Origin: Cellvibrionales bacterium
GTDB taxonomy: Bacteria; Pseudomonadota; Gammaproteobacteria; Pseudomonadales; JAHEIH01
DNA: 64,000 nucleotides
NCBI GenBank assembly: GCA_024639455.1
Contig: JAHEIH010000009.1
Coordinates: 21,008 to 85,007 of the forward strand
Direction of reading: 5' to 3'
A model generated the notes under the pieces. The model was not told the DNA's origin and searched no databases. It worked only from the letters and a program-made list of their open reading frames with translations. The position numbers were made by a program, and so were the translations under genes. Positions 9,211-19,735 of this stretch are shown here, in pieces (position 1 is the first letter of the stretch; each line of letters starts with the position of its first letter).

Positions 9211-9669
9211 CTAGGCCTCCGCGTAGTTGGCTGCGGCGTTGTAAAGTTGTTCGTCGCTATTGGCCCCGCGCAGGGCGGTACAGAAGGCGTCTTGGTGAAA
9301 CAACCCAGCGAGAGTCGCTAAGGTTTCTAGGTGCTCGCTAAAGGATTCTTCCGGTACGAGCAGCACAAAAATGAGGTCGACGGGTTGCTCGTCGATGGCT
9401 TCGAAATCAATCGCTTGATCGAGGCTGACCAGTGCGCCTACTACCTGCGTTAAATTGGGTATGCGGCAGTGGGGAATGGCAATGCCATTCCCGATTCCTG
9501 TACTACCGAGGCGCTCGCGTTGAATTAAACGCATGAAGACATCCTCTGCTGTCACGCCGTAGGCCTCGTGGGCCACAAAATTGGCGATGGTTTCTAGGCA
9601 GCGTTTTTTGCTGACACCAGGACTGTGGCAGAGTGTGTGGTAGGGTTTCAGGATAGAAGTTAGGCGCAT
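9211..9669 (-). CDS. ptsN: EIIA-Ntr, nitrogen regulatory PTS protein
   Basis: PtsN is the terminal acceptor of the nitrogen PTS. Its phosphorylation state tunes potassium transport and several sensor kinases in model bacteria. The 152-residue sequence carries the phosphorylated histidine at His67 in GIAIPHCR, preceded by RERLGSTGIGNG, which is diagnostic for the fructose/mannitol EIIA fold. The rapZ start follows directly after the ptsN stop. Cytoplasmic; part of the rpoN-hpf-ptsN-rapZ-ptsO group. Confidence 0.95.
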   Translation of the reverse strand: MRLTSILKPYHTLCHSPGVSKKRCLETIANFVAHEAYGVTAEDVFMRLIQRERLGSTGIGNGIAIPHCRIPNLTQVVGALVSLDQAIDFEAIDEQPVDLIFVLLVPEESFSEHLETLATLAGLFHQDAFCTALRGANSDEQLYNAAANYAEA

Positions 9670-9678
9670 GGCAGTGTT

Positions 9679-9969
9679 TTACTTGTGGCCTTTCAGTTTT
9701 TCTTTGTGTTTGATGATTTGACGGTCGAGCTTATCCGTCATCGAGTCGATCGCCGCATACATATCCTCTGATTCAGCGACAGCGTGAATGTCACTGCCGA
9801 CGACGTGTATGGTGGCTTCAGCGCGTTGAACATTTTTCTCAACAGTCAGTATGACATCGCCGCTAGTGATTTGGTCGGAATGGCGGTCGATTTTTTCCAT
9901 TTTATTGGCCACGTAATTTTTTAGTGCATCGGTGACTTCAACATGGTGTCCACTAATGTTCATTTGCAT
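9679..9969 (-). CDS. hpf: Ribosome hibernation promoting factor (short HPF)
   Basis: A 96-residue protein of the HPF/YfiA family, short form without the C-terminal dimerisation domain. It binds the 30S decoding region and, with RMF, stabilises idle 100S ribosome dimers. The start MQMNISGHHVEVTDALKNYV and the middle EATIHVVGSDIHAVAESEDMY are characteristic. The last residues are rich in lysine. It lies downstream of rpoN, as in enterobacteria and pseudomonads, and is probably transcribed with it. Confidence 0.95.
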   Translation of the reverse strand: MQMNISGHHVEVTDALKNYVANKMEKIDRHSDQITSGDVILTVEKNVQRAEATIHVVGSDIHAVAESEDMYAAIDSMTDKLDRQIIKHKEKLKGHK

Positions 9970-10022
9970 ACGTTTTTCCTCTTTTTAGTAAAGTGACATC
10001 ACTGTCACGGTGTCATGATCGC

Positions 10023-11465
10023 CTACGTTAAGCGTTTGCGTTCATTAGACGGTGGGATATTGAGCGACTCGCGGTATTTGGCGATGGTGCGCCGCGCTAC
10101 TTCGATCCCTTGTTCTTGCAGTAGTTGTGTAATTTTACTGTCGCTGAGGGGCTTACGAAGATTTTCAGCGGCAACTAATTTTTTAATAATCGCCCGGATA
10201 GCGGTAGATGAGCACTCGCCACCAGATGTGGTGCCGACGTGGCTGGAGAAGAAATACTTCAGCTCAAATACGCCGCGTGGGGTGTGCATGTATTTCTGGG
10301 TGGTAACCCGAGAAATCGTTGATTCATGCATGTCGACCGCTTCGGCAATGTCGTTGAGTACCATTGGTTTCATTGCTTCTTCGCCGTATTCGAAAAAGTC
10401 GATTTGGCGTTCGACAATGGCGCTGGCGACTTTCATCAATGTTTCGTTACGGCTCTGCAGGCTCTTCAGGAACCAGCGCGCTTCCTGCAGACTGTCGCGC
10501 AAGAAGTTGTTGTCAGAGCTATTGTCGGCGCGACGCACTAAGTCGGCATAACCATTATTGATACGCAGTTTTGGCGCTACGTCGGGATTCAATTCCACCC
10601 GCCATTGGCGGCCTACCTTGCTGACGAATACGTCGGGGATGACATATTCCGCTTGGCTGCTGTCGATGCTATCGCCAGGGCGAGGGTTTAGGGTCTGAAT
10701 CAAGTCTATGGCGGCCTTGAGTTCGGGCTCTTTCAATTTGGTGCGGCGCAGTAATTGGGCGTAATCGTGGTTGCCGAGCAGGGTGATGAACTTATCTACC
10801 ACCAAGATGGCGTTCTGCAGCGACTCGGTTTCGGGTGGGAGCTGTCGCAATTGAATTAACAGGCACTCACGTAAATCGTGGGCCGCCACACCGGGTGGGT
10901 CGAAATGCTGCAGGCGGTGCAGTACCGCCATAACTTCGTCGTGTTCGATGTCTAGCTCGGGGTCCCCTTGCAAACTATCGTGGATATCCTCTGCGCTCAG
11001 GGTGAGGAAGCCACTGTCGTCAATGGCGTCGATAATTGCGGTGGCGATCAAGCGGTCGACTTCTGACATGGGCGTAAGGTTGAGTTGCCACAATAAATGA
11101 TCTTGCAGGGTTTCAGTCACCGAGTTGAAATTGTCGAAGTCGTAGTCTTCGCTGGACGGCGGTGCAGACATTACGGGGGTTTGATAAATGTCATCCCACT
11201 GGGTGTCTACGGCCAAGTCGTCGGGGATTTTATCGTCCCAGTTCTCGTTGAGCTCTTTTACCTTGGCTTCGGTGTTGGTTTTAGTGGTCTCGGACTCGCC
11301 GTCGAAATCCTCTTCTGCCGTCTCCAGCATGGGGTTGGATTCGAGAGCTTCCTGGATCTCCTGCTGCAGATCTAGGGTTGAGAGTTGCAGCAAGCGAATA
11401 GCCTGCTGCAACTGCGGCGTCATGGTAAGTTGTTGGCCAAGCTTTAGCTGAAGCGATTGTTTCAT
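10023..11465 (-). CDS. rpoN: RNA polymerase sigma-54 factor
   Basis: Sigma-54 directs RNA polymerase to -24/-12 promoters that need AAA+ activators. The 480-residue protein has the glutamine/leucine-rich region I at the N terminus ([20 protein letters not shown]), an acidic region II (about 50-110), the core-binding domain, a helix-turn-helix near 370-400 and the RpoN box [10 protein letters not shown] at 457-466. It is the head gene of hpf-ptsN-rapZ-ptsO. A candidate promoter is present upstream, between rpoN and lptB. Confidence 0.97.
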   Translation of the reverse strand: MKQSLQLKLGQQLTMTPQLQQAIRLLQLSTLDLQQEIQEALESNPMLETAEEDFDGESETTKTNTEAKVKELNENWDDKIPDDLAVDTQWDDIYQTPVMSAPPSSEDYDFDNFNSVTETLQDHLLWQLNLTPMSEVDRLIATAIIDAIDDSGFLTLSAEDIHDSLQGDPELDIEHDEVMAVLHRLQHFDPPGVAAHDLRECLLIQLRQLPPETESLQNAILVVDKFITLLGNHDYAQLLRRTKLKEPELKAAIDLIQTLNPRPGDSIDSSQAEYVIPDVFVSKVGRQWRVELNPDVAPKLRINNGYADLVRRADNSSDNNFLRDSLQEARWFLKSLQSRNETLMKVASAIVERQIDFFEYGEEAMKPMVLNDIAEAVDMHESTISRVTTQKYMHTPRGVFELKYFFSSHVGTTSGGECSSTAIRAIIKKLVAAENLRKPLSDSKITQLLQEQGIEVARRTIAKYRESLNIPPSNERKRLT

Positions 11466-11518
11466 GCGTCGTTGACTTAATATTTGTGCGCGGTGAATTG
11501 CGCGTTGACTGTAGTTCC

Positions 11519-11547
11519 AGTGTAGACAACGAGTACCTTACTGGCAA
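11519..11547 (-). promoter_or_regulatory. Candidate sigma-70 promoter of rpoN
   Basis: Read on the minus strand, TTGCCA (11547-11542) and TACACT (11524-11519) are separated by exactly 17 bases, within the 105-base gap between lptB and rpoN. Transcription would begin near 11512, leaving a leader of about 45 nt. This is a pattern match only; no start site is known. Confidence 0.4.
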
Positions 11548-11570
11548 CGTTTTTGCTTGTGAAAGATTGG

Positions 11571-12296
11571 CTAAAGTTTAAATTGCAGTCCCAGATAAAC
11601 TTCGCGCACCAATCCGTTGTTTAGCACGTCTTCGGGCGTGCCCTCGGCGATAATCGTGCCCGCGTTGACAATATAGGCCGTTTCGCAGATGTCGAGTGTT
11701 TCGCGCACGTTGTGATCGGTAATCAAAACGCCGATATTTTTGTTTTTCAAATGCGTGATGATCGCTTTGATGTCGCCTACGGAGATGGGGTCCACCCCAG
11801 CAAAGGGTTCGTCTAGTAGGATGAAGGCGGGGTTGGTCGCCAGTGCGCGAGCGATCTCAACGCGGCGCCGCTCGCCGCCAGACAAGGCCATGCCGAGACT
11901 CTGTCGAATATGGGTAATGTGGAATTCTTCAAGCAGAACCTCTAATTCTTGTTGGCGTTGCTTTTTATTGAGGTGTTTGCGGGTCTGTAAAATAGCAAGA
12001 ATGTTATCTTCGACACTTAACTTGCGGAAAATCGATGCCTCTTGGGGGAGGTAGCCAATGCCTTTCTGAGCGCGACCGTGCAGGGGCAGTTTCGTGATGT
12101 CCTGATCGTCGATACTGACCCGACCTTCATCGGCGCTAACGACGCCGGCGATCATATAAAACGAGGTCGTTTTACCGGCACCGTTGGGTCCCAATAATCC
12201 CACGACTTGTCCACTACTTACAGAGACAGAAACATCTTTGACAACCTTTCGGTCGCTGTAAGTTTTAGCGAGGTTTTTGGCGCAAAGTTGTGCCAC
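11571..12296 (-). CDS. lptB: LPS export ABC transporter ATP-binding protein LptB
   Basis: LptB is the ATPase of the LptB2FG complex, which extracts LPS from the inner membrane and pushes it along the Lpt bridge. The 241 residues include Walker [10 protein letters not shown] (36-44), the Q-loop near 85, the ABC signature LSGGE (138-142) and Walker [13 protein letters not shown]. The C terminus ends in [10 protein letters not shown]. Its start overlaps the lptA stop by one base, so lptC-lptA-lptB form a tight operon. lptF and lptG are not in the window, as usual. Confidence 0.97.
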   Translation of the reverse strand: MAQLCAKNLAKTYSDRKVVKDVSVSVSSGQVVGLLGPNGAGKTTSFYMIAGVVSADEGRVSIDDQDITKLPLHGRAQKGIGYLPQEASIFRKLSVEDNILAILQTRKHLNKKQRQQELEVLLEEFHITHIRQSLGMALSGGERRRVEIARALATNPAFILLDEPFAGVDPISVGDIKAIITHLKNKNIGVLITDHNVRETLDICETAYIVNAGTIIAEGTPEDVLNNGLVREVYLGLQFKL

Positions 12297-12844
12297 TAGG
12301 GATTCTCCTGCTCGTTACTGGCGCTGTCGGGTTGCGCAATCACTTTGGCGGGAATGACCATTTCAACGCGCGAGCCGGTGCCGGCACTTTGGGCGTTGAT
12401 GATTTGATCTCGCACATTATAGGTGATTTGTTGGCTGCTAATTTTGGAGCCACCTTGGGTGAGTTGAGCTTCATCTGTTAGCTCTACCGCGGCGGTTGTC
12501 ACGTTGTACTCAATCTTCTGCGCCGAGGCGTAGACGCGCTCGCCAGCGAGGTTGAGTTGTTGTGACAGAGTGGCGGGCTCGCCATTGGCAACGATGCTAT
12601 TGAGCTCGGAGTTAAGCTCTAGAATGACGATGCTATCTGCGCTGATCACTAGGCTCCCCTGGCTGATTTTGACGTCGCCACTGTAAATGGTTTGACCGCG
12701 ACTTTCATCACGCACGGCACTATCCGCCTCTACGCGCACTGGTTGATTAACGTCGTCGGGCAGGGCGGCGCTACTCAAGCTAATGGTAGACGTCGCTATT
12801 AAAAGAACGAGTGCTTGCAGGTGGCGACGAATATTAACGGGCAT
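12296..12844 (-). CDS. lptA: LPS transport periplasmic protein LptA
   Basis: LptA is the periplasmic bridge protein of the OstA/LptA fold that carries LPS from LptC to LptD. The 182-residue sequence has a signal peptide (about 1-26, ending near SSA), then beta-jellyroll repeats with [23 protein letters not shown] and the later [11 protein letters not shown]. The acidic, disordered tail is common in the family. It overlaps lptC by 11 bases upstream and lptB by 1 base downstream. Confidence 0.94.
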   Translation of the reverse strand: MPVNIRRHLQALVLLIATSTISLSSAALPDDVNQPVRVEADSAVRDESRGQTIYSGDVKISQGSLVISADSIVILELNSELNSIVANGEPATLSQQLNLAGERVYASAQKIEYNVTTAAVELTDEAQLTQGGSKISSQQITYNVRDQIINAQSAGTGSRVEMVIPAKVIAQPDSASNEQENP

Positions 12845-13388
12845 AGTGGGCGGTCACTTTGTTCTTTAGTTGGTAGTAGCCATCGGCAAGTTTAAAGCGC
12901 AGGCCATTGGCTGTCATTTTAGCATCGCTCGACTCTACTGTAATGGGGCTGTTGCTGGACGCTACTTGGGTCTTGGTGTTGTAGTTCAGTTCGTCGGTGA
13001 GCACTTGGGTATTGTTGTTGGGGTTTAGCAGCAGCACGTTGTCTTGCAGAGACATGACCGTAGTGTCGGCCGAAATAATAGCGGTATCGGCGCTGACCTG
13101 CCACGCCAGTTGTTGGTCTTTGAAAAGGCTAACTTGAGGTTTGACGATGCGTGTTTGCTTGCTGTCATAGGCCTGTACGGTAGAGGGAGTTTCGATGATC
13201 TGGGTAATATGGCCGTTGTTATCTAGCGACATAATCTGTGTGTCGAAGAGGTAGGTGTCGGCTTGGTCGGGGTTGTCGATCGAGGGTGGGGCGACCTTTT
13301 GCACGATGTCGTCGACGTAAAAACTACTACCCATGGCGGCGACAATGGCGAGACCGATAAAGATTTGGGTAATGGGTTTGCGCAGCAT
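12834..13388 (-). CDS. lptC: LPS export protein LptC
   Basis: LptC is a bitopic inner-membrane protein that receives LPS from LptB2FG and docks LptA. The 184 residues start with one membrane helix (about 7-25) followed by a periplasmic beta-jellyroll domain with SLDNNGHITQII and the C-terminal [11 protein letters not shown]. In E. coli and Pseudomonas kdsC lies directly upstream. Here only 22 bases separate it from kdsD, so kdsC is missing from this locus. Confidence 0.92.
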   Translation of the reverse strand: MLRKPITQIFIGLAIVAAMGSSFYVDDIVQKVAPPSIDNPDQADTYLFDTQIMSLDNNGHITQIIETPSTVQAYDSKQTRIVKPQVSLFKDQQLAWQVSADTAIISADTTVMSLQDNVLLLNPNNNTQVLTDELNYNTKTQVASSNSPITVESSDAKMTANGLRFKLADGYYQLKNKVTAHYAR

Positions 13389-13410
13389 AGTAAAGGTTTT
13401 ATTCTCAGTG

Positions 13411-14385
13411 TTAAGCGAGGCCGGCTTTTAATAAATCGTGAAGGTGAACGACGCCGACGATGTCGTCACCTTGCTTAGAGACCACAAGCGAGGTGATAAG
13501 TTTCTCTTCCATAATGGCGAGGGCTTCTGCCGCCAGTGAATCCGGGCTGATGGTTTTGCAATTCTGGGTCATGACGGCGGTGACAGGCGTAGTGCCGAAG
13601 TCAATGGCTTGATCTAAGCTGCGCCGCAGGTCGCCGTCGGTATATACCCCGCGCAACGCGCCGGCTTTATTGTGGACGCATGTCATGCCGAGACCTTTAC
13701 TGCTCATCTCTAGCAAGGCATTTTTTAACGTGGTGGTTTCGTCGACCATCGGGATAGCATCGCCGCTGTGCATCACGTCGCTGACGCGCAGCAGTAACTT
13801 TCTGCCCAGTGCTCCTCCGGGGTGGGAAAAGGCAAAATCTTCTGCGGTAAAACCGCGCGCTTCGAGGAGTGCGATGGCGAGTGCGTCCCCCATAACGAGG
13901 GTCACCGTGGTGCTCGATGTGGGTGCTAAATCCAGTGGGCAGGCTTCTGTTTCTACTCCGACGTTTAAGTGGGCGTTGGACGCTTTCGCCAGGGTCGAAT
14001 TTGGGTTGCCGGTCATACTAATGACAGGCACGCGCATACGGGTCAGCAGCGGGATCAGTGTGACGATTTCAGCGGTGGTACCTGAGTTGGACAGCGCTAG
14101 CACTACATCTTTGGGGGTAATCATGCCGAGATCGCCATGGCTCGCTTCGCCGGGGTGGACAAACATGGCGGGCGTGCCTGTACTAGCTAGGGTGGCGGCG
14201 ATTTTGTTGCCGATGTGGCCTGACTTGCCCATGCCGGTGACAACGACGCGGCCCTCGCAGGCGAGAATGGTTTGGCAGGCGCGATCAAAATGTTCGTCTA
14301 TGCGAGCTTCTAGCGCGGCGACAGCGTCTCGCTCCATGGCGATAGTGCGCTGTGCTGAGGCCGAAAAACTAATGTTGTGAACCAT
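13411..14385 (-). CDS. kdsD: D-arabinose 5-phosphate isomerase KdsD
   Basis: KdsD converts ribulose 5-phosphate to arabinose 5-phosphate, the first committed step of KDO synthesis for LPS. The N-terminal SIS domain has GMGKSGHIGNKIAATLAS and the sugar-phosphate loop ALSNSGTTAE. Two CBS domains follow (about 205-265 and 275-324). The length of 324 is close to E. coli (328). It lies between yrbG and lptC. The expected next gene kdsC (KDO-8-phosphate phosphatase) is absent, so that step must be encoded elsewhere or done by another phosphatase. Confidence 0.95.
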   Translation of the reverse strand: MVHNISFSASAQRTIAMERDAVAALEARIDEHFDRACQTILACEGRVVVTGMGKSGHIGNKIAATLASTGTPAMFVHPGEASHGDLGMITPKDVVLALSNSGTTAEIVTLIPLLTRMRVPVISMTGNPNSTLAKASNAHLNVGVETEACPLDLAPTSSTTVTLVMGDALAIALLEARGFTAEDFAFSHPGGALGRKLLLRVSDVMHSGDAIPMVDETTTLKNALLEMSSKGLGMTCVHNKAGALRGVYTDGDLRRSLDQAIDFGTTPVTAVMTQNCKTISPDSLAAEALAIMEEKLITSLVVSKQGDDIVGVVHLHDLLKAGLA

Positions 14386-14396
14386 GGGACACCCCG

Positions 14397-15383
14397 TTAC
14401 ATCTGTGCCTTAAACAGTACCACGAAATAGGCAATATAAGGACCGAGCATTAATAGCCCTGCCCAGCGAGGCAGTTTAGCCGCACGCTTTTGGGTGGCTA
14501 CAGCGACAATCATCATACCCATCAAAAGTGCTGTCAGCGCGCCCATCGCTAGGTAGTCGCGGCTAAAGGCCGCGCTGTCAACGCGAAGGGTGTCGAAAAG
14601 CCCTGGTACGGCCATAACAGCCAGCAGATTAAACATGTTTGAGCCAAGTACGTTGCCAAGCGCGATATCGTGGTGGCCCTTCAGAGCACTGGCGACGGAG
14701 GCGGCCAGTTCGGGCAGCGAAGTGCCGATGGCAACCACCGTTAGGCCAATAATTAATTCGCTCACACCAAAGCGAGTGGCTGTTTCGGTCGCGCCCCACA
14801 CGAGTATGTCGGAGCTTATGATAAGCAGGACTAAACCTACGGCGAAAAGCGACCAGGCTTTTGCCCTGCTGATATGGGTCAGATGTGTGATTTCTTCGAC
14901 TTCCTCGGCCTCGGCCATCGCTGGATGTTCGCTGCGCTGGCGAATCAGCAAGAAAATGATGAAACACAGCATGGCAAAGAGGGCGAGGGTTTCGTACCAG
15001 TAGATGTTTAGGTCGTAGAGCACCCAGCCGCCAACGGCGGTTGCCGCGGCGACATAGACAACTTCGCGGGAGAGTAGGCGACGAGAAATGGGCAAGGGGG
15101 CGATAAGGGCGGTAATGCCAAGAACCAACCCGATGTTGGCAAGATTAGAGCCGACAGCATTGCCGATGGCAAGTTCTCCCGCATCGGCGAGACCGGCGTT
15201 GATGGAAACTAGAATTTCTGGTGCGGAGGTGCCAAACGCCACAATAGTGAGGCCGATCAGTAGGGTCGGCATACCGAACTGGGCGGCCATGGCGGCGGCA
15301 CCGTTGACGAAGCGGTCGGCGCTCCAGATAAGCCCAACGAAGCCGACGAAAATAGCAATGTAGGGTGCAAATGTTTCAAACAT
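14397..15383 (-). CDS. yrbG: Calcium/sodium antiporter (YrbG, CaCA family)
   Basis: A 328-residue membrane protein of the K+-dependent Na+/Ca2+ exchanger family. It has about ten hydrophobic helices in two inverted halves, each with an alpha-repeat: TIVAFGTSAPEILVS in the first half and TVVAIGTSLPELAASV in the second. The glutamates in these repeats form the ion site. I place the start at ATG 15383 rather than a TTG at 15443, because the family begins right at the first helix. An acidic cytoplasmic loop (about residues 150-165) joins the halves. It lies upstream of kdsD, as in enterobacteria. Confidence 0.92.
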   Translation of the reverse strand: MFETFAPYIAIFVGFVGLIWSADRFVNGAAAMAAQFGMPTLLIGLTIVAFGTSAPEILVSINAGLADAGELAIGNAVGSNLANIGLVLGITALIAPLPISRRLLSREVVYVAAATAVGGWVLYDLNIYWYETLALFAMLCFIIFLLIRQRSEHPAMAEAEEVEEITHLTHISRAKAWSLFAVGLVLLIISSDILVWGATETATRFGVSELIIGLTVVAIGTSLPELAASVASALKGHHDIALGNVLGSNMFNLLAVMAVPGLFDTLRVDSAAFSRDYLAMGALTALLMGMMIVAVATQKRAAKLPRWAGLLMLGPYIAYFVVLFKAQM

Positions 15384-15434
15384 AACCGAGAGCAAGTAAT
15401 TAAAAGGCGCTACATTAACCGAGTTACAAGATAT

Positions 15435-15465
15435 TTGCACCAACCCCGCTCGGATTTCGTATAGT
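15435..15465 (+). promoter_or_regulatory. Candidate promoter of mlaC
   Basis: TTGCAC (15435-15440) and TATAGT (15460-15465) lie 19 bases apart, in the divergent gap between yrbG and mlaC. The spacing is longer than optimal. A promoter is expected here because mlaC has no upstream mla genes. Pattern match only. Confidence 0.33.
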
Positions 15466-15517
15466 TATGTAGCATAATGACATTATCTAATACGCAGTCT
15501 TTAGCAAGGAGCCAGGA

Positions 15518-16165
15518 ATGCGCAAAATTTTAATAGGTGCCGTGTTGTATTTCTCTGTGGCACTGCAAGCGATCGCTGCCAACGTCGGTCCTGATCAGGT
15601 CATTTCATCGGCCACCGATGAAGTGATGGGGGTGATCACTGAAGCCAAAGGCTATTACGAGAAAGAGCCTGAGCGCTATTTCAGCAATATCGCCGTGGTG
15701 CTGGATAAGTTTGTTGATTTTGACGATTTTTCGCGCGCTGTAATGGGCGGTTTTGCGAGCGAAAAACGTCTACAGTCTTTGCCGAGCGATACTGAACGAG
15801 CGCGTGCCGAAGAACAAATTGGTCGTTTTTCGGCGGTGTTTAAGGCCGGCTTGGTGCAAACTTACGGTAAAGGTTTCTTGGCCTTTGGTGGCGAGAAAGT
15901 AGAAATTGCCGATAGTCGTATGAGCCCTGATGGTAATGATGCTCAAGTATTACAGTTGGTATATGGTGTTGCCGAAAAACCTTACGAAATCCGCTATTCG
16001 TTGCGAAAAAATGACGCCGGCGAGTGGAAGCTTCGCAACGTGGTTATCGAGGCGATCAATCTGGGTAAAATCTACCGCAATCAATTTTTAAGTGCGGCCA
16101 AGAAGTATAAGGGAGACGTCGATCAAGTTATCGATAACTGGGTGGTGGATGAAGCCGCTATCTAG
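15518..16165 (+). CDS. mlaC: Phospholipid-binding protein MlaC (orphan)
   Basis: MlaC is a soluble periplasmic lipid carrier that shuttles phospholipids between the outer-membrane MlaA complex and the inner-membrane MlaFEDB transporter. The 215 residues start with a signal peptide (about 1-20, ending AIA) and show family features such as FVDFDDFSRAVMGG and RNVVIEAINLGKIYRNQF. A good AAGGAG precedes the ATG. In E. coli and Pseudomonas it is the fourth gene of mlaFEDCB between yrbG/kdsD and ibaG-murA. Here mlaF, mlaE, mlaD and mlaB are all absent, although the flanking order is kept. Confidence 0.93.
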   Translation: MRKILIGAVLYFSVALQAIAANVGPDQVISSATDEVMGVITEAKGYYEKEPERYFSNIAVVLDKFVDFDDFSRAVMGGFASEKRLQSLPSDTERARAEEQIGRFSAVFKAGLVQTYGKGFLAFGGEKVEIADSRMSPDGNDAQVLQLVYGVAEKPYEIRYSLRKNDAGEWKLRNVVIEAINLGKIYRNQFLSAAKKYKGDVDQVIDNWVVDEAAI

Positions 16166-16258
16166 TTCACGCTAACAGTCCCCATCCTGTTCAAATTGCG
16201 TTAAAATGACAATTTGCGGAAAAACCGCCAATTCACCACCACCCTGTGGGAGACGTAA

Positions 16259-16498
16259 ATGCAAGTTGAACAGGTCGCAGCGCTCTTAGAAGCTGCACTT
16301 CCCGATAGCGACATCGATGTTAAAAATGACGGTAATCACTACTTTGTTACCGCTGTGAGTGCGGCTTTTGATGGTGTATCACGCGTTAAGCGTCAACAGA
16401 TGATCTACGCCGTTCTCAACGAGCATGTTCTTAGTGGCACAATCCACGCTTTACATATCAAAACCTTCAGCCCGGCTGAGTGGCAGGCCCAGGCTTAA
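16259..16498 (+). CDS. ibaG: BolA family protein IbaG
   Basis: A 79-residue BolA/IbaG protein. These small proteins pair with monothiol glutaredoxins to bind [2Fe-2S] clusters and affect iron and acid responses. The sequence shows the class II KH-like pattern, with HYFVTAVSAAFDGVSRVKRQQMIYAVL and a C-terminal HALHIKTFSPAEW that includes the invariant BolA histidine. It starts at ATG 16259 behind GGGAG and precedes murA by 6 bases, a linkage kept across gammaproteobacteria. Confidence 0.93.
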   Translation: MQVEQVAALLEAALPDSDIDVKNDGNHYFVTAVSAAFDGVSRVKRQQMIYAVLNEHVLSGTIHALHIKTFSPAEWQAQA

Positions 16499-16501
16499 TA
16501 A

Positions 16502-17764
<1,263 letters not shown>

Positions 17765-17773
17765 GGTAGAGTG

Positions 17774-18412
17774 ATGACCGATATGATTACTATTGCGTTG
17801 ACCAAGGGGCGTATTTTGAAAGAAACTCTGCCCCTGTTTGCTGACGCGGGTATCGAACCGCTGGAGGATATGGAAAAAAGCCGCAAGCTAATTTTTCCAA
17901 CCAGTCGCGACGATGTGCGTTTTTTGTTGTTGCGCGGCGTCGATGTGCCTACGTATGTTCGCTACGGTGCAGCTGATATGGGGGTGTCTGGTAAGGATAT
18001 GCTGTTGGAAGAGGGTGGTACGGAATTGTACGAGCCTCTTGATCTGCAGATTGCTAAGTGCCGTTTGATGACGGCGGGTATCCCGGATCAGCCAGTAACG
18101 GCGGGTCGCGTCAGGGTAGCGACAAAATTTGTCAACGTGGCGAAAGACTTCTATGCCCGCCAGGGCGTACAAGTGGATGTTATTAAGCTTTACGGAGCGA
18201 TGGAGCTTGCGCCGATCATGGGGCTTTGTGATCGTATCGTCGATATTGTCGATACAGGCAATACGCTGAAGGCCAATGGTTTAGTGCCGATGGAGCATAT
18301 CGCCGATGTCAGCTCTCGCCTGGTGGTTAACAAGGCTTCGCTAAAAATGAAACACCAAAAAATCGAGGCCTTGATCAGCAGCTTGGCGGCCGCGGTCGAC
18401 GCCCGTAATTAA
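17774..18412 (+). CDS. hisG: ATP phosphoribosyltransferase, short form (HisG-S)
   Basis: HisG condenses ATP with PRPP in the first step of histidine synthesis. At about 212 residues it is the short form, which lacks the C-terminal regulatory domain and works as a hetero-octamer with HisZ. Features include [16 protein letters not shown] at the start and the PRPP-binding region around [14 protein letters not shown]. Starts at GTG 17771, ATG 17774 and ATG 17783 are all possible; I chose 17774 because an AGGG lies 7 bases upstream. hisZ is not in the window; it must be encoded elsewhere if the pathway is feedback-regulated. Confidence 0.95.
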   Translation: MTDMITIALTKGRILKETLPLFADAGIEPLEDMEKSRKLIFPTSRDDVRFLLLRGVDVPTYVRYGAADMGVSGKDMLLEEGGTELYEPLDLQIAKCRLMTAGIPDQPVTAGRVRVATKFVNVAKDFYARQGVQVDVIKLYGAMELAPIMGLCDRIVDIVDTGNTLKANGLVPMEHIADVSSRLVVNKASLKMKHQKIEALISSLAAAVDARN

Positions 18413-18424
18413 CGAGAAGTTGCC

Positions 18425-19732
18425 ATGTCACTGATGCCTATATTGCATTACAACGCCGCTGATTTTACCGAGCGTATGGATCGCTTGTTGGCTTGGGAGT
18501 CGGTATCCGATAGTCGTGTGGCGCAGGCGGTAGACGAGATTATTGCCGCCGTTGTCGCCCGCGGTGACGACGCATTGCTTGAGTTCACGGCGCGCTTCGA
18601 CGGCTTGGCCTTGGACGGCGCGGCTGCGTTAGAGATCCCTGCCGCCGAGTTGCACGCGGCGCTGATGTCACTTCCCGAGGATGCAGCAGCGGCATTGCAT
18701 GCAGCGGCCAAGCGCATCGAAGACTACCACCGCCATCAGTTGCAATCCTCTTGGCAGTACACTGAAGCGGATGGTACGGTATTGGGCCAGCAAATTACCG
18801 CCATGCAGCGCGTGGGCATCTACGTGCCCGGCGGCAAGGCGACCTATCCCTCGTCGGTACTGATGAATGCGGTGCCTGCTCGCGTGGCAGGGGTAGAAGA
18901 AATAATCATGGTAGTTCCGACCCCTCGTGGTGAGGTGAATCCGATGGTGTTGGCGGCGGCCCAGATTGCCGGTGTGACGCGCGTCTTTCGTATTGGCGGT
19001 GCCCAGGCGGTGGCTGCTCTAGCTTATGGTACAGCCAGCGTACCAAAGGTCGATAAAATCGTGGGCCCCGGCAATATTTATGTGGCCACTGCCAAGCGCG
19101 CGGTGTTTGGCCAAGTGGGGTTGGATATGATCGCCGGCCCTTCGGAAATTCTGATCGTTTGCGATGGTCTGACTGACCCCGATTGGATTGCCATGGATCT
19201 TTTCTCTCAGGCTGAGCACGACGAAGACGCGCAATCAATTTTGATTACCACGGATGCCGATTTTGCAGCGCGTGTGGTGGCGAGTATTGAGCGCTTGCTA
19301 CCGACCATGGAGCGCGCCGATATTATTGAAACATCTTTGCGTAATCGCGGCGCGATTATATTGGTGGATGATATGGCCGAGGCTATTGCGCTGACTAACC
19401 GCATTGCACCCGAGCACTTGGAGTTGTCGGTGGCCGATGCCGAGCAATACCTGCCGCAGATTCGCCACGCCGGTGCAATCTTTGTAGGGCGTTATACCCC
19501 CGAGGCATTGGGTGACTACTGCGCAGGTCCTAATCACGTGTTGCCCACCTCTGGCACGGCGCGTTTTTCGTCACCACTTGGTGTGTATGATTTTCAGAAG
19601 CGCTCATCGATTATTCACTGTTCAGCGCAAGGCGCTTCGAGCTTGGCAAAGGTGGCTTCGGTGTTGGCCCGCGGTGAATCGCTCACGGCCCACGCGCGCT
19701 CAGCGGAAATGCGTATTTTGGAAGAGGAGTAG
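18425..19732 (+). CDS. hisD: Histidinol dehydrogenase
   Basis: HisD performs the last two oxidations of histidine synthesis, histidinol to histidine, using zinc and NAD. The 435-residue protein has the conserved segments [47 protein letters not shown] and the zinc-site motif [29 protein letters not shown] and the downstream [18 protein letters not shown] are also typical. It lies between hisG and hisC with short gaps, in one operon. Confidence 0.97.
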   Translation: MSLMPILHYNAADFTERMDRLLAWESVSDSRVAQAVDEIIAAVVARGDDALLEFTARFDGLALDGAAALEIPAAELHAALMSLPEDAAAALHAAAKRIEDYHRHQLQSSWQYTEADGTVLGQQITAMQRVGIYVPGGKATYPSSVLMNAVPARVAGVEEIIMVVPTPRGEVNPMVLAAAQIAGVTRVFRIGGAQAVAALAYGTASVPKVDKIVGPGNIYVATAKRAVFGQVGLDMIAGPSEILIVCDGLTDPDWIAMDLFSQAEHDEDAQSILITTDADFAARVVASIERLLPTMERADIIETSLRNRGAIILVDDMAEAIALTNRIAPEHLELSVADAEQYLPQIRHAGAIFVGRYTPEALGDYCAGPNHVLPTSGTARFSSPLGVYDFQKRSSIIHCSAQGASSLAKVASVLARGESLTAHARSAEMRILEEE

Positions 19733-19735
19733 GCC

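Noticed and set aside
10015..10551. 178-codon plus-strand open frame opposite rpoN
   Set aside because: Runs antisense to the conserved C-terminal half of rpoN. No recognisable domain.
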